A stretch of 47,320 nt of DNA from MnTg04 sp964568075 (GCA_964568075.1 CAZMOM010000026.1:1-47320), one strand, 5' to 3'. Positions 24,993-33,223 are shown, numbered from the stretch's first letter. The notes: a model not told the origin generated them from the letters alone. Made by a program: numbers and translations.

Positions 24993-25274
24993 TTATGCTG
25001 CAGATACATTGAGCTTGACGCCCAGGCTATGCAAAACCTTCAAGACCGTGTCATAACGAGGTTTAGCTCCAGGTGCGAATGCTTTATACAGGCTTTCTCT
25101 GCCTAGCTCCGCGTCCTTGGCAATCGCCGTCATGCCCCTCGCTTTTGCCACGTGGCCAACTGCAGCCAGAAAAACCTCCGGGTTGCCATCTTCCAGTGCC
25201 GCAGTTAGATACTCGGCTACCACTTCGTCATTATCGAGAAACGCACTCGGGTCGAATTCTGTTACTTGAACCAT
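24993..25274 (-). CDS. HigA-like antitoxin (addiction module antidote protein)
   Basis: A 93-residue DNA-binding protein of the 'putative addiction module antidote' family. It has the family's VAEYLTAALEDGNPEVFLAA, then VAKARGMTAIAKDAELGRESLYKA, and ends KPRYDTVLKVLHSLGVKL. Helix-turn-helix residues span about 48-70. The ATG is 5 bases after the toxin frame's stop, in the toxin-first order typical of this family. The gene is intact while the partner is frameshifted. It would bind the toxin and repress the pair's promoter. Confidence 0.88.
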   Translation of the reverse strand: MVQVTEFDPSAFLDNDEVVAEYLTAALEDGNPEVFLAAVGHVAKARGMTAIAKDAELGRESLYKAFAPGAKPRYDTVLKVLHSLGVKLNVSAA

Positions 25275-25279
25275 CAGTC

Positions 25280-25578
25280 TTACCTGTCATCCAGCTCCGC
25301 CAACAAGTGTTGTGCACGCTTGATATCCCGGGCCTGGCTCGATTTGCTGCCACCACACAACAACAGCAACGCAAGATTACGCCGTTGAATGAAATAAACA
25401 CGGTAGCCAGCGCCGACATGGACCCGTAATTCCCGGATTCCACTACCAACCGCTTTGTGTCACCCAGATTACCCAGACGACAAGCTTCCAGCCGCGCGAG
25501 GATGCGGGCTTTCGCCCTGGTATCGCGAAGCCCGGCTAACCACTTGGCGAAGACAGTGGTTTGCCTTACCTGGCACAC
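25280..25578 (-). pseudogene. HigB/RelE-like toxin gene, frameshifted
   Basis: The N-terminal half reads TTVFAKWLAGLRDTRAKARI, LARLEACRLGNLGDTKRLVV, in the family's usual order. The conserved second half is in another frame: GIRELRVHVGAGYRVYFIQR, RNLALLLLCGGSKSSQARDI, KRAQHLLAELDDR, then stop. The junction is around 25447-25452; one missing base (or two extra) accounts for it. Conserved toxin residues in the second part (RELRVH, GYRVYF) are therefore not made in frame. A sequencing error or a programmed frameshift are alternatives. Confidence 0.85.
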
Positions 25579-25945
25579 TCAACGCAGCGTATCCTAGCGG
25601 ATACAGTCAGTCAAGGTAATGGGGCTGATTTTGCTGCGTAACACAGACATCAATCGCCCCGAAGGTTTGTGGATGCGCTTGTTGGTAGGTTTTCTGGCAT
25701 GAGATTCTGGCTCGCTGGAAGATCATTTGAGCCTATACGGAAACGGTCGGGGAATCCGGCAGAATAATTGCCGAATTCAGGCAGAAAGAGTGGGCGGATC
25801 TATGTTTTCCATCGGACCTGAATAATTTAATCACCGGCACCTTTTCCAGGCATAACTAAATAAATTAATCACCGGCACCGTTTTTCGAAATAAATTAATT
25901 ACCGGTACCGTTTTTCGCTGGCAAGTTGACTTCCAGATAGTTTCT
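25579..25945. other. Intergenic region between the two TA-type modules
   Basis: Apart from the A' repeats at 25820-25919 and the promoter-like TTGACT at 25926-25931, I see nothing coding. ATAATTGCCGAATTCAGGC near 25764 looks like mobile-element debris but cannot be assigned. Confidence 0.35.
25820..25919. repeat. Family A' repeat, three tandem units
   Basis: AATAATTTAATCACCGGCACC, then AATAAATTAATCACCGGCAC and AATAAATTAATTACCGGTAC, each followed by a C/T-rich CGTTTTTCG-type tail. All three point the same way. Confidence 0.85.
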
Positions 25946-25949
25946 GTGA

Positions 25950-25979
25950 GATATTCGTTATTCGCGAATTGCGAATATC
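25950..25979. promoter_or_regulatory. 30-bp dyad operator before the wHTH gene
   Basis: GATATTCG and CGAATATC (outer arms) and ATTCGCGAAT (centre) share one symmetry axis at 25964.5. TTGACT at 25926-25931 and GATATT at 25950-25955, 18 bases apart, would place the -10 inside the dyad. This looks like an autorepression site for the next gene's product. Confidence 0.6.
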
Positions 25980-25987
25980 GAATATCT

Positions 25988-26506
25988 ATGACCCTGAAGC
26001 CACAAGATGTGCTCGTATTGTTGAAGCTAGTTGCCCTGGGGCGCTCGCCGTGGACCTACAATGAACTCGCGATAGAGTTGGGGATGAGTCCGTCGGAGGT
26101 TCATGCCGCGACCAAAAGAGCTGTGGCTGCCGGCCTGGCCGTCCGCGAGGAAAACGAAGTTCGCCCCAATATCCGCAACCTCGAGGAATTCCTCCTGCAC
26201 GGCCTGCGTTACTACTCCGTTCCGGAAAGGGGGGCAAGAACTCGTGGCATCCCGACCCTGACCAGTGCTCCACCTTTTGAAAAAAACTTCACCTCGTCAG
26301 GAGAAGTTTCAGTGTGGCCAGATCCAGATGGCGAACTCCGCGGCGAAGCATTTTCCCCACTGTATCGCTCAGTCCCCAAGGCGGCCCGTAGAGATCCAAG
26401 GCTCTATGAACTGCTGGTTCTCGTCGATGCCCTGCGTGGCGGACGTGCACGTGAGCGCGAGTTAGCTACCAGCAAGATTAAAGAGCGCCTGCGCGCCTAT
26501 GGTTAG
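25988..26506 (+). CDS. Winged-helix DNA-binding protein, likely antitoxin/regulator
   Basis: From the ATG at 25988 the protein is 172 residues. Its start (MTLKPQDVLVLLKLVALGRS) and TYNELAIELGMSPSEVHAATKR form an N-terminal winged helix-turn-helix. The rest is basic and uncharacterised (FSPLYRSVPKAARRDPRLYE). An upstream in-frame start at 25946 would put 14 codons over the operator dyad, so I prefer the inner ATG. It overlaps the nucleotidyltransferase gene by 8 bases (ATGGTTAG), which implies coupling. In such pairs the wHTH protein regulates the operon and may neutralise the enzyme; this is inference. Confidence 0.8.
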   Translation: MTLKPQDVLVLLKLVALGRSPWTYNELAIELGMSPSEVHAATKRAVAAGLAVREENEVRPNIRNLEEFLLHGLRYYSVPERGARTRGIPTLTSAPPFEKNFTSSGEVSVWPDPDGELRGEAFSPLYRSVPKAARRDPRLYELLVLVDALRGGRARERELATSKIKERLRAYG

Positions 26507-27203
26507 AGTCCATAATCCGAATATCGAGCTCTTGGAGTTCATGGTTGATCGGCTTGGCCCGCTGACTGAAGAGTTGGTCTTTCTGGGAGGATGCGCCACT
26601 GCCCTCCTCCTCTCCGATCCTGCCGCCCCGCCGGTCAGAGTGACTCGAGATGTTGATGCCATCGCCGAGGTTGGTTCCCTGGCTGATTACCATCGGCTCT
26701 GCTCGCGCCTGCGCAAGCGGGGATTTCAGGAAGACCAAACCGAACATGCGCCGATCTGCCGCTGGGCGGGTCACGGTGTTCACCTGGATGTTATGCCTAC
26801 GGACCCCACGATACTTGGATTCGCAAATCAGTGGTATGACCATGCTGTTACGACCGCGAAGAATCATGAGCTCGCAACCGGTCGAACCATAAGGTTAGTC
26901 ACGGCACCGTTCTTCCTCGCGACCAAGCTCGACGCGTTCGACGACCGCGGGGAGCAAGACTACGTGATGAGTCATGATCTCGAAGACATCATCAGTATTC
27001 TCGACGGAAGGCCCGAACTCATTGCTGAGATTCAAAACTCAGAGGCAGAGCTGAAGGATTATCTGGCCCGCCGATTCGCGGCACTTCTGGATGATCCTCG
27101 TTTCCGCGAAGCGCTGCCCGGTCATCTCCCAAGCGATGCCGCGAGTCAGGATCGATTGCCAGAATTGATATCTCGGATCGAAGCGATTACCGAAAGACCT
27201 TGA
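26499..27203 (+). CDS. AbiEii-like nucleotidyltransferase (type IV TA toxin family)
   Basis: A 234-residue protein with a DNA polymerase beta-type nucleotidyltransferase signature: FLGGCATALLL (GG at 30-31), TRDVDAIAEV (Asp51, Asp53) and a third acidic strand HLDVMP (Asp97). It continues with TKLDAFDDRGEQDYVMSHDLE, close to the K..A...R....D family motif of AbiEii/AbiGii toxins. These enzymes transfer nucleotides to RNA or protein acceptors and arrest growth, often as phage defence. All catalytic Asp residues are present. It is translated coupled to the wHTH gene and followed by an A' repeat at 27221. Confidence 0.85.
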   Translation: MVRVHNPNIELLEFMVDRLGPLTEELVFLGGCATALLLSDPAAPPVRVTRDVDAIAEVGSLADYHRLCSRLRKRGFQEDQTEHAPICRWAGHGVHLDVMPTDPTILGFANQWYDHAVTTAKNHELATGRTIRLVTAPFFLATKLDAFDDRGEQDYVMSHDLEDIISILDGRPELIAEIQNSEAELKDYLARRFAALLDDPRFREALPGHLPSDAASQDRLPELISRIEAITERP

Positions 27204-27220
27204 CGATGCTAGCTTCCGGC

Positions 27221-27259
27221 TCAATAACTAAATAACTTAATCACCGGCACCGTTTTGCG
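27221..27259. repeat. Family A' repeat, last copy
   Basis: CAATAACTAAATAACTTAAT is followed by CACCGGCACCGTTTTGCG, nearly identical to the copy at 24931 and in the same orientation. It closes the TA-type segment. Confidence 0.85.
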
Positions 27260-27283
27260 AAAAAAATATGTCTGCCGCTTCGC

Positions 27284-28216
27284 CTAAATAAAGTTGTATC
27301 GCTTTAGCAACTTTCGCGTCATCAGCGTAACCACGCATCGTTTGACCAGCGGCAATTTTTGCTGCCACTCGTCATCGAGCGTAATTGGAATCTTCCCGGT
27401 CGCAAACCGCATGGGATTCCCGGCCACCGAATGTGACAGGCTCAGTTCCGCGATACCGTTTTTAATGTGTGGCACCTGGATTGTCGATGGTTCCAAGCCA
27501 AGAACCTGGCTTGCCAGCCTGGCAATCGTGTCGCGCGGCCGCTCGACCAGATCCTCGTAACGCAACAGCGTGTACCGGCTCGCATCGTCGTGCATGGCCG
27601 ACAGCGCGTTATTGTCCAGCCGCCATTCCACGCCGGTCCGCAGCGCCGTGCCGATCGCCATGTTCTTTTTCTTCCAGTGAACTTCCGGACGCGGTTTTTC
27701 CCTGAGCCTGGAAAAAGCAACCGCCCTGCTGTCGCGCACCAGGTGAACGATATGCACATCGTCGCCATACAGTTCTTTCATGATCAAGGCATAAGCCGGC
27801 GTTTTCGATGAATCGACGATGACCCGGGTGCCGGTCTTTTCGAAAATGCGGGAGACCAGCCTGCGTAACTCGTGTTGGTATTGATCGAGTCGAGCCGAAA
27901 ACTCGCTGGTTCTCAGCGACTCATCCAGCAACAGCGAAATGTTCTTGCTTCTCTCGACAGCCTTCTGCAATCGCAGGACCCGGCTGGTGTACGCCTGTAT
28001 GTTTTCTGCAGCCGGCAAGCCGCGGCAAATGTCATGCCAGTGCCCGCAAGACCGGAAGGTCTGTCCGCACCCGCACAGCTGGTTCTCGATGAGCCCGCGC
28101 CACCACAGATAACGGAGCTCGCCAACGGACTCGAAGCCATCCAATTCGCCCAGCAGTCGATCGAGCAAGGTACTGCCGCTGCGGCTATGGCAGGCAATGA
28201 CTATTATTTTTCTCAT
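27284..28216 (-). CDS. PAPS-dependent sulfotransferase
   Basis: A 310-residue protein of the sulfotransferase superfamily. The 5'-phosphosulfate loop is CHSRSGSTLLDRLLGELDGF near residues 9-28. The 3'-phosphate-binding element is IVHLVRDSRAVAFSRLREKP, with the conserved Arg and Ser. It transfers sulfate from PAPS to a hydroxyl; given the polysaccharide genes that follow, a glycan or glycolipid acceptor is likely but unproven. A Cys-rich segment (LCGCGQTFRSCGHWHDIC) near residues 48-65 is notable and could be structural. It is separated from manB by REP sequences, so it probably has its own promoter. Confidence 0.88.
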   Translation of the reverse strand: MRKIIVIACHSRSGSTLLDRLLGELDGFESVGELRYLWWRGLIENQLCGCGQTFRSCGHWHDICRGLPAAENIQAYTSRVLRLQKAVERSKNISLLLDESLRTSEFSARLDQYQHELRRLVSRIFEKTGTRVIVDSSKTPAYALIMKELYGDDVHIVHLVRDSRAVAFSRLREKPRPEVHWKKKNMAIGTALRTGVEWRLDNNALSAMHDDASRYTLLRYEDLVERPRDTIARLASQVLGLEPSTIQVPHIKNGIAELSLSHSVAGNPMRFATGKIPITLDDEWQQKLPLVKRCVVTLMTRKLLKRYNFI

Positions 28217-28586
28217 GCGAGTAATCTTTTACTGTCTTAAGCGAGCCTAGGACAAAAATAATCGGTTTCTTTGTCGTCCGGTGATCTCCCAGGGGCCGTT
28301 TGCGATGAACGGATCCTTTCATTAAGGCTTCTTTCAGTCATCATAATGAAACGATAACGCCCTATCGTTTAATAAGTAAGCCAGGTCTGTGCCGATTCAC
28401 GCCATATCGGCGAACCTTTACGGTCAGGACGACCTTATGTCGCGAAGCACACGGATGTGCGAGTGCCGCGGAGGCCAAGGATGGCCGGGAGCGGCCGAAG
28501 CACACGGATGTGCGAGAGCGACGAGGCTCGAGCGAATTCAGATCGCGGCTAAAGCCGCTCCTACAAAAAATTAAACCCGCCTCTTG
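28217..28586. other. Intergenic region with REP-type sequence
   Basis: The space upstream of the sulfotransferase. It has no gene. The part beyond 28440 is repeat sequence, described separately. Confidence 0.5.
28443..28565. repeat. REP-type repeat block
   Basis: CGAAGCACACGGATGTGCGAG-type units occur twice (28443-28463 and 28496-28516), the second followed by a classical REP, TCGCGGCTAAAGCCGCTCC plus TACA (28543-28565). Its exact reverse complement is at 34603-34625. Confidence 0.85.
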
Positions 28587-29936
28587 TTAGCTCATCAGCT
28601 TGAGAATCTCTGCGGTCCGCGCTTCCATCAGCGCTTTGTCGCCGCGGCTTTCCACATTCAGCCGCACCAGCGGTTCGGTGTTGGAAGAACGCAGATTGAA
28701 TCGCCAGTCGGTGAAATCCAAGCTCAACCCGTCTATATGATCGATGGCCACGGCATCACCGGCATAGTGTTTTTCGAGTTTCTTCATCAGGCCCGCGGCG
28801 TCCTCTATCTTCCGGTTGATTTCGCCGCTGGCGGGAAACCGCGTTACCCGGTCGGCAACCAGTTCAGACAAGGGTTTGCCGCTGGTGGAAATCAGCTGCG
28901 CGACCAACAGCCACGGGATCATCCCACTATCGCAATAGGCGAAGTCACGAAAATAATGATGCCCACTCATTTCACCGCCATACACCGCGTTTTCTGCGCG
29001 CATCCGGTCCTTGATAAACGAGTGGCCTGACTTGCTCATCACCGGCACGCCGCCGCGCGCTTCGACGATTTCCACCGTGTTCCAGGTCAGCCGCGGATCG
29101 TAAATGATCGTCGCCCCCGGCTCGGTCTCCAGGAACGCCTCGGCCAGCAGACCGACGATGTAATAGCCTTCGATATACTGGCCTTGTTCGTCGAAAATGA
29201 AACAGCGATCGAAATCGCCATCCCAGGCGACCCCCATATCCGCTTTGGATGAAATTACCGCATCGATCGTCGCCGGCCGGTTTTCCGGCAGCAACGGATT
29301 GGGAATGCCGTTGGGAAAATCCGCATCGACCTCATGATGAACGCGGACAAAATCAAACGGCAGCAGCGGCTCGAGCCTGTCGATCACCGCGCCCGCACCG
29401 GCATTGCCAGGATTACTGACGATCTTTAACGGCCTTAAGTCGTCTTTGTTGATGTAACCGAGCAAATGCTCGATGTAGGCATCGTTGATATCGAGCGGCG
29501 TGGCGTCTGCTTCCGTTCCGCCAGGGTCTGCTGCATCATCCGCCTCGGCCAGCCTGCGAATATCCTCAAGTCCGGTGTCGGCGCTGATCGGCCGGGAATC
29601 CTCGCGAACAAATTTAAGCCCGTTGTAATCGGCCGGGTTGTGGCTGGCCGTGACCATGATCCCGCCAGCCATTTTTTCGTGAAACGTGGCGAAGTAGATC
29701 TGCTCGGTGCCACAGGGCCCGATATCGAAAACCTGCACGCCCTTGCTGACCAAACCGCGGGTCAGCGCCTGGCACAATTCTGCGCTGGAATGACGGATAT
29801 CGCGACCGACGACGACGCGATCGGGTTTCAGGAAATCACCAACCGCGCGCCCGATTCGATAACAGATATCGGCATTGAGCTGATCCGGTACGCGACCGCG
29901 CACGTCATAGGCTTTGAAGCAGGTGATTGTTGTCAT
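28587..29936 (-). CDS. manB: Phosphomannomutase/phosphoglucomutase
   Basis: Interconverts mannose-6-phosphate and mannose-1-phosphate (some members also glucose phosphates). The alpha-D-phosphohexomutase motifs are intact: the phosphoserine loop MVTASHNPADYNGLKF, the Mg-binding loop AWDGDFDRCFIFDEQG, the sugar-binding loop YGGEMSGHHYFRDF, and the phosphate-binding RSSNTEPLVRLNVES. 449 residues, usual length. It is behind manC on the same strand, and the two are separated by a family D hairpin. Together they supply GDP-mannose. The 3' end lies about 20 bases from the REP block. Confidence 0.93.
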   Translation of the reverse strand: MTTITCFKAYDVRGRVPDQLNADICYRIGRAVGDFLKPDRVVVGRDIRHSSAELCQALTRGLVSKGVQVFDIGPCGTEQIYFATFHEKMAGGIMVTASHNPADYNGLKFVREDSRPISADTGLEDIRRLAEADDAADPGGTEADATPLDINDAYIEHLLGYINKDDLRPLKIVSNPGNAGAGAVIDRLEPLLPFDFVRVHHEVDADFPNGIPNPLLPENRPATIDAVISSKADMGVAWDGDFDRCFIFDEQGQYIEGYYIVGLLAEAFLETEPGATIIYDPRLTWNTVEIVEARGGVPVMSKSGHSFIKDRMRAENAVYGGEMSGHHYFRDFAYCDSGMIPWLLVAQLISTSGKPLSELVADRVTRFPASGEINRKIEDAAGLMKKLEKHYAGDAVAIDHIDGLSLDFTDWRFNLRSSNTEPLVRLNVESRGDKALMEARTAEILKLMS

Positions 29937-29949
29937 TTCTTATAATGCC

Positions 29950-30035
29950 AAAAAAAAGGGGACAGATTTATTTTTTGAAAGAATCGTCGCCAACCCTTGA
30001 TAACAGTGCTCGAAAGATAAATCTGTCCCTTTTTC
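29950..30035. repeat. Family D hairpin repeat, copy 1
   Basis: AAAAAAAGGGGACAGATTTA and TAAATCTGTCCCTTTTTCT pair as arms; the inner loop is about 40 bases. It is homologous to 31473-31558 in inverted orientation and abuts the stop of manC. Confidence 0.9.
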
Positions 30036-31463
30036 TCAATCCGTCCTACCCTGCCGCCCGTAAGTGTCTTCGAAGCGCACGATATCGTCCTCGCCCAGGT
30101 ATGAACCGCATTGCACCTCGATAATATGCACCGGTTCACTGCCCGGGTTCTCGATGCGGTGCTTGGTGCCGATCGGGATATAGGTCGATTCGTTTTCCTT
30201 CAGATCGAACACCTCCTCGCCGCGGGTAATTCTCGCGGTACCACGCACCACAACCCAGTGCTCCGCCCGGTGACGATGCATCTGCAATGACAACACCGCG
30301 CCCGGATTAACGATCAGGCGTTTGACCTGAAAGCCCTCGCCGTGATCGATGCTGTCGTAACTTCCCCACGGCCGGAACACCTGGCGGCCGAGCTCAGTCT
30401 CGTAGCGTTCTTTTTCTTTCAGCCGCGTCACCACTACCTTCACATCCTGCGCACGGTCTTTCGGTACCACCAGCACCGCATCCTTGGTCTCGATCACGAC
30501 GTGATCTTTAAGCCCGACCGTCGTCACCAGCCGGTGGCCGGCATACACATAACAGTTGTGGCTGTCTTCGATGATGGTATCGCCGAAAACCACGTTGTTG
30601 TGTTGATCACCGGTCACCGCATCGTGCAACGAGGCCCAGGAACCCACATCGCTCCAGCCGGCATCCAGCGGCACCACCGATGCCCGCTCGGTCTTCTCCA
30701 TCACCGCATAATCGATCGAGTCCGCCGGGCAGGCCAGGAAAGCATCGCTGGCAAGGCGCGTGAAATCGGCATCGCTGTCCGCGCCGGCAATCGCGTCACG
30801 ACAAGCCGCCAGCATCTTCGGTGCGAACTTCTCCAGCTCAGCGAGATAATCGGCCGCGGCAAACAGAAACATCCCGCTGTTCCAAAGATAATCGCCCGAA
30901 GAAAGATACTTCTCGGCCGTCGCAAGATCCGGCTTCTCCACAAATTCCTCGACCGGTCCCGCAACACCAGCTTCCCCGCCTTTTCGAATATAACCATAAC
31001 CGGTTTCGGGACCGGTTGGAGTAACGCCAAAAGTCACCAGCCGCCCCTCGTCCACCAGCGCCAGACCGGTTGCGATCACCTGGTGAAACGCAGCGGTGTC
31101 GGCAATCACATGATCGGCGGGCAGGACCAGGATGCGGGCCTTGTCGTCACTTGCCACCGCCAGCAACGCGGCGACGGCCGCGGCCGGTGCCGTGTTTCTG
31201 CCCTGTGGTTCGAGTACCAGCGCTTGTGGCGTGACGTCTATTTCGCGGAGTTGTTCGGCGACTAAAAAGCGATGCGCTTCATTGGCTACGACGATAGGCT
31301 GGGCCAGCGCAGGCAGGCCGTCCAGCCGCAGCGCCGTCTCCTGCAGCATGGTTTTTTCGCCCACCAGCGGCAGCAGTTGTTTCGGATATCCTTCCCGCGA
31401 AAGCGGCCAGAGCCGGGTACCGGCACCGCCGGCAAGAATGACGGGAATCAGGTCCTGTGCCAT
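30036..31463 (-). CDS. manC: Mannose-1-phosphate guanylyltransferase / mannose-6-phosphate isomerase
   Basis: Makes GDP-mannose from mannose-1-phosphate and GTP, with a C-terminal cupin isomerase domain acting on mannose-6-phosphate. VILAGGAGTRLWPLSREGYP is the nucleotide-binding loop. FVEKPD and DAGWSDVGSWASLHD are later family blocks. The C-terminal cupin has MHRHRAEHWVVVRG, with its metal-binding His pair. 475 residues is the normal length for the bifunctional AlgA/CpsB type. Its stop codon overlaps the edge of the family D hairpin and a second copy lies just upstream of the start, so the gene is bracketed by an inverted repeat pair. Confidence 0.93.
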   Translation of the reverse strand: MAQDLIPVILAGGAGTRLWPLSREGYPKQLLPLVGEKTMLQETALRLDGLPALAQPIVVANEAHRFLVAEQLREIDVTPQALVLEPQGRNTAPAAAVAALLAVASDDKARILVLPADHVIADTAAFHQVIATGLALVDEGRLVTFGVTPTGPETGYGYIRKGGEAGVAGPVEEFVEKPDLATAEKYLSSGDYLWNSGMFLFAAADYLAELEKFAPKMLAACRDAIAGADSDADFTRLASDAFLACPADSIDYAVMEKTERASVVPLDAGWSDVGSWASLHDAVTGDQHNNVVFGDTIIEDSHNCYVYAGHRLVTTVGLKDHVVIETKDAVLVVPKDRAQDVKVVVTRLKEKERYETELGRQVFRPWGSYDSIDHGEGFQVKRLIVNPGAVLSLQMHRHRAEHWVVVRGTARITRGEEVFDLKENESTYIPIGTKHRIENPGSEPVHIIEVQCGSYLGEDDIVRFEDTYGRQGRTD

Positions 31464-31472
31464 TGATCCTCC

Positions 31473-31558
31473 AAAAAAAGGGGGCAGATTTATTTTTCAG
31501 GCATTGTTATCAAGGTCTGGCGATGATTCTGTCGAAAAATAGATCTGTCCCCTTTTTC
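31473..31558. repeat. Family D hairpin repeat, copy 2
   Basis: AAAAAAAGGGGGCAGATTTA and TAGATCTGTCCCCTTTTTCT are the arms. The interior (GCATTGTTATCAAGG, GGCGATGATTCTGTCGAAAA) matches the reverse complement of copy 1. Confidence 0.9.
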
Positions 31559-31563
31559 TAACC

Positions 31564-32943
31564 TTACGGAACCACGGCCGCGCAACACTCCCGCACAGGC
31601 AGCGGTTCGGCGAAGAAACTCCAGAACATAACCATAATGACCGATGACAAAACCAGCGTGATCAACATCACCGGTGTTCCCTTGCGGAACCAAAGTCCGG
31701 GCGTGATGGCGAGGCTGGGATCACCCTCCTCCCTGGCGAGGCGTTCCGAAATCGTCACGATATAAACATTCGCCGTCGAACCCAGGTGAGTGCCGTTACC
31801 GCCCATGCCGACGCCAACCGCGAGCGCCCACCACAACGGCGTCACGTTGATGCCCTGCGTCTCAAAACCCAGGAGAATGGGAATCATCGCGGCGGTGAAC
31901 GGGATGTTATCGATCGCCGCCGACATGACGGCCGAACCCCACATCAACATGATGGCGGCCAGCAGCAGGTCGGATTGAATAAACGGCTGAATAATCTGGC
32001 CAAGGTACTGCAGGAATTGGCTGTGCTCCACCCCTCCCACCAAAATGAACAAGGAGATGAAGAACATCAGCAGGCTCAGTTCCACCCGCGAGAACGATTC
32101 GTCCAGCTCGATGTTCCGCCCGATAAATACCAGCAACGTCAGGCCGATCGCCGCGACGAACCATGGCTCCCAGTGGAAACGGTGGTGCATGACAAACAGC
32201 ACGACCATCAGACCCAGGATGCCGATCGCCACCCACCAGGTGTACGGGTCCTTGATCTTTTCCAGCGCTTCGAAATGAGGGGTCTGCGCGGTCACGGCCA
32301 GCTCTTTCCTGAATAAAACCTTCAGGAAGAAAAGAATCGCGACCCAGGCGACGAACACCAGCCCGCCCATGTGAATGAAAAAGGTATTGAAATCGATGCC
32401 GGCGGCCGAACCGATCATCAGGTTCGGTGGGTCACCCACTAAAGTGGCGACACCGCCGGTATTCGACAACAGCGCCGCCGCCAGCAGGAATGGAATCGGG
32501 TTCACCTTGATGGTCCGGCAGATCAATATGATCAGCGGGCCGAAAATAACCACCGTGGTCACGTTGTCCAGCAGCAGCGACAACACCGTCACCAGCGTGC
32601 CCAGCATCGCCAGCAACCAGAACAGGCGGCCGCGGCTGTAGTCGGCGATCCGGTAGGCCCACGCCTGGAACCCACCGGTGGGAATCATGATCGCCACTAT
32701 GGTCATCATCCCGGCGAGCAAAAACACGACGTTCCAGTCGATGGTTTCGACCGCCAGCGTCGGGTTGTAAAAGCCATAATACTGGCCGACCAAAATCATC
32801 AGGCCGGCGCCGCCCATGGCGAATTTCGTCCGATGAAAGCCATGTACGGCTTCGGTGAATATGCCGACAAAGGTCACCGCCAGGATGGCGCCCGAGACCG
32901 CCATGCCCGTGTTCCATGTCAGCGGCTCAATCACTTCCTGCAT
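31564..32943 (-). CDS. ArsB/NhaD-superfamily (IT superfamily) anion permease or Na+/H+ antiporter
   Basis: A 459-residue polytopic membrane protein with about 11-12 hydrophobic segments. VLSLLLDNVTTVVIFGPLII and LLSNTGGVATLVGDPPNLMI are the superfamily hallmarks (T-G-G-x-x-T-L-x-G-D-P-P-N). The second half has AAIDNIPFTAAMIPIL and MGGNGTHLGSTANVYIV, which is a pseudo-repeat of the first. These features fit the ArsB/NhaD/OCA2 group; the ion cannot be assigned. A MITE lies 29 bases before its ATG, so its promoter is likely affected or supplied by that element. It is in the polysaccharide block but not obviously part of it. Confidence 0.85.
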   Translation of the reverse strand: MQEVIEPLTWNTGMAVSGAILAVTFVGIFTEAVHGFHRTKFAMGGAGLMILVGQYYGFYNPTLAVETIDWNVVFLLAGMMTIVAIMIPTGGFQAWAYRIADYSRGRLFWLLAMLGTLVTVLSLLLDNVTTVVIFGPLIILICRTIKVNPIPFLLAAALLSNTGGVATLVGDPPNLMIGSAAGIDFNTFFIHMGGLVFVAWVAILFFLKVLFRKELAVTAQTPHFEALEKIKDPYTWWVAIGILGLMVVLFVMHHRFHWEPWFVAAIGLTLLVFIGRNIELDESFSRVELSLLMFFISLFILVGGVEHSQFLQYLGQIIQPFIQSDLLLAAIMLMWGSAVMSAAIDNIPFTAAMIPILLGFETQGINVTPLWWALAVGVGMGGNGTHLGSTANVYIVTISERLAREEGDPSLAITPGLWFRKGTPVMLITLVLSSVIMVMFWSFFAEPLPVRECCAAVVP

Positions 32944-32972
32944 AGTTGCTTCTCTTGTTAGTTATTGATTTA

Positions 32973-33134
32973 AGGAAGCTCTGATCTATTCATGGGCGAA
33001 GTAGATTGTGGTCCAAAATGTTCAGATTCAAGGCGCGAATCGCACGTAATAGCTAGCTATTGCGAAGATTTGCAACACAGAAGCTGGATTTTTTGGGCGC
33101 AAGATACAAGTTCATGAATAGATCAGAGCTTCCT
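32973..33134. mobile_element. 162-bp MITE with 22-bp terminal inverted repeats and TA target sites
   Basis: The ends AGGAAGCTCTGATCTATTCA(TG) and the exact reverse complement at 33113-33134 are perfect over 22 bp. A TA dinucleotide flanks each end (32971-32972, 33135-33136), as for IS630/mariner-type MITEs. A 14-bp palindrome, AATAGCTAGCTATT, lies near 33047-33060. It contains no ORF of note. Confidence 0.9.
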
Positions 33135-33223
33135 TAGAAAAGTCAAAAAAAAGCGGCCCAACCACAAGCGTTGTCGGGCAGCCCAAATCCGCCCTTCAGT
33201 ATAACATCGCCCTGACGCTAACT

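Noticed and set aside
25820..25919. Tandem A' units as a CRISPR array
   Set aside because: Units are adjacent and diverged, with no spacers of uniform length and no cas genes.
30342..31265. Long plus-strand ORF inside manC
   Set aside because: Antisense shadow of a clear guanylyltransferase gene. Similar long shadows opposite gltX, ugd, ino1 and the cytidylyltransferase gene were discarded for the same reason.
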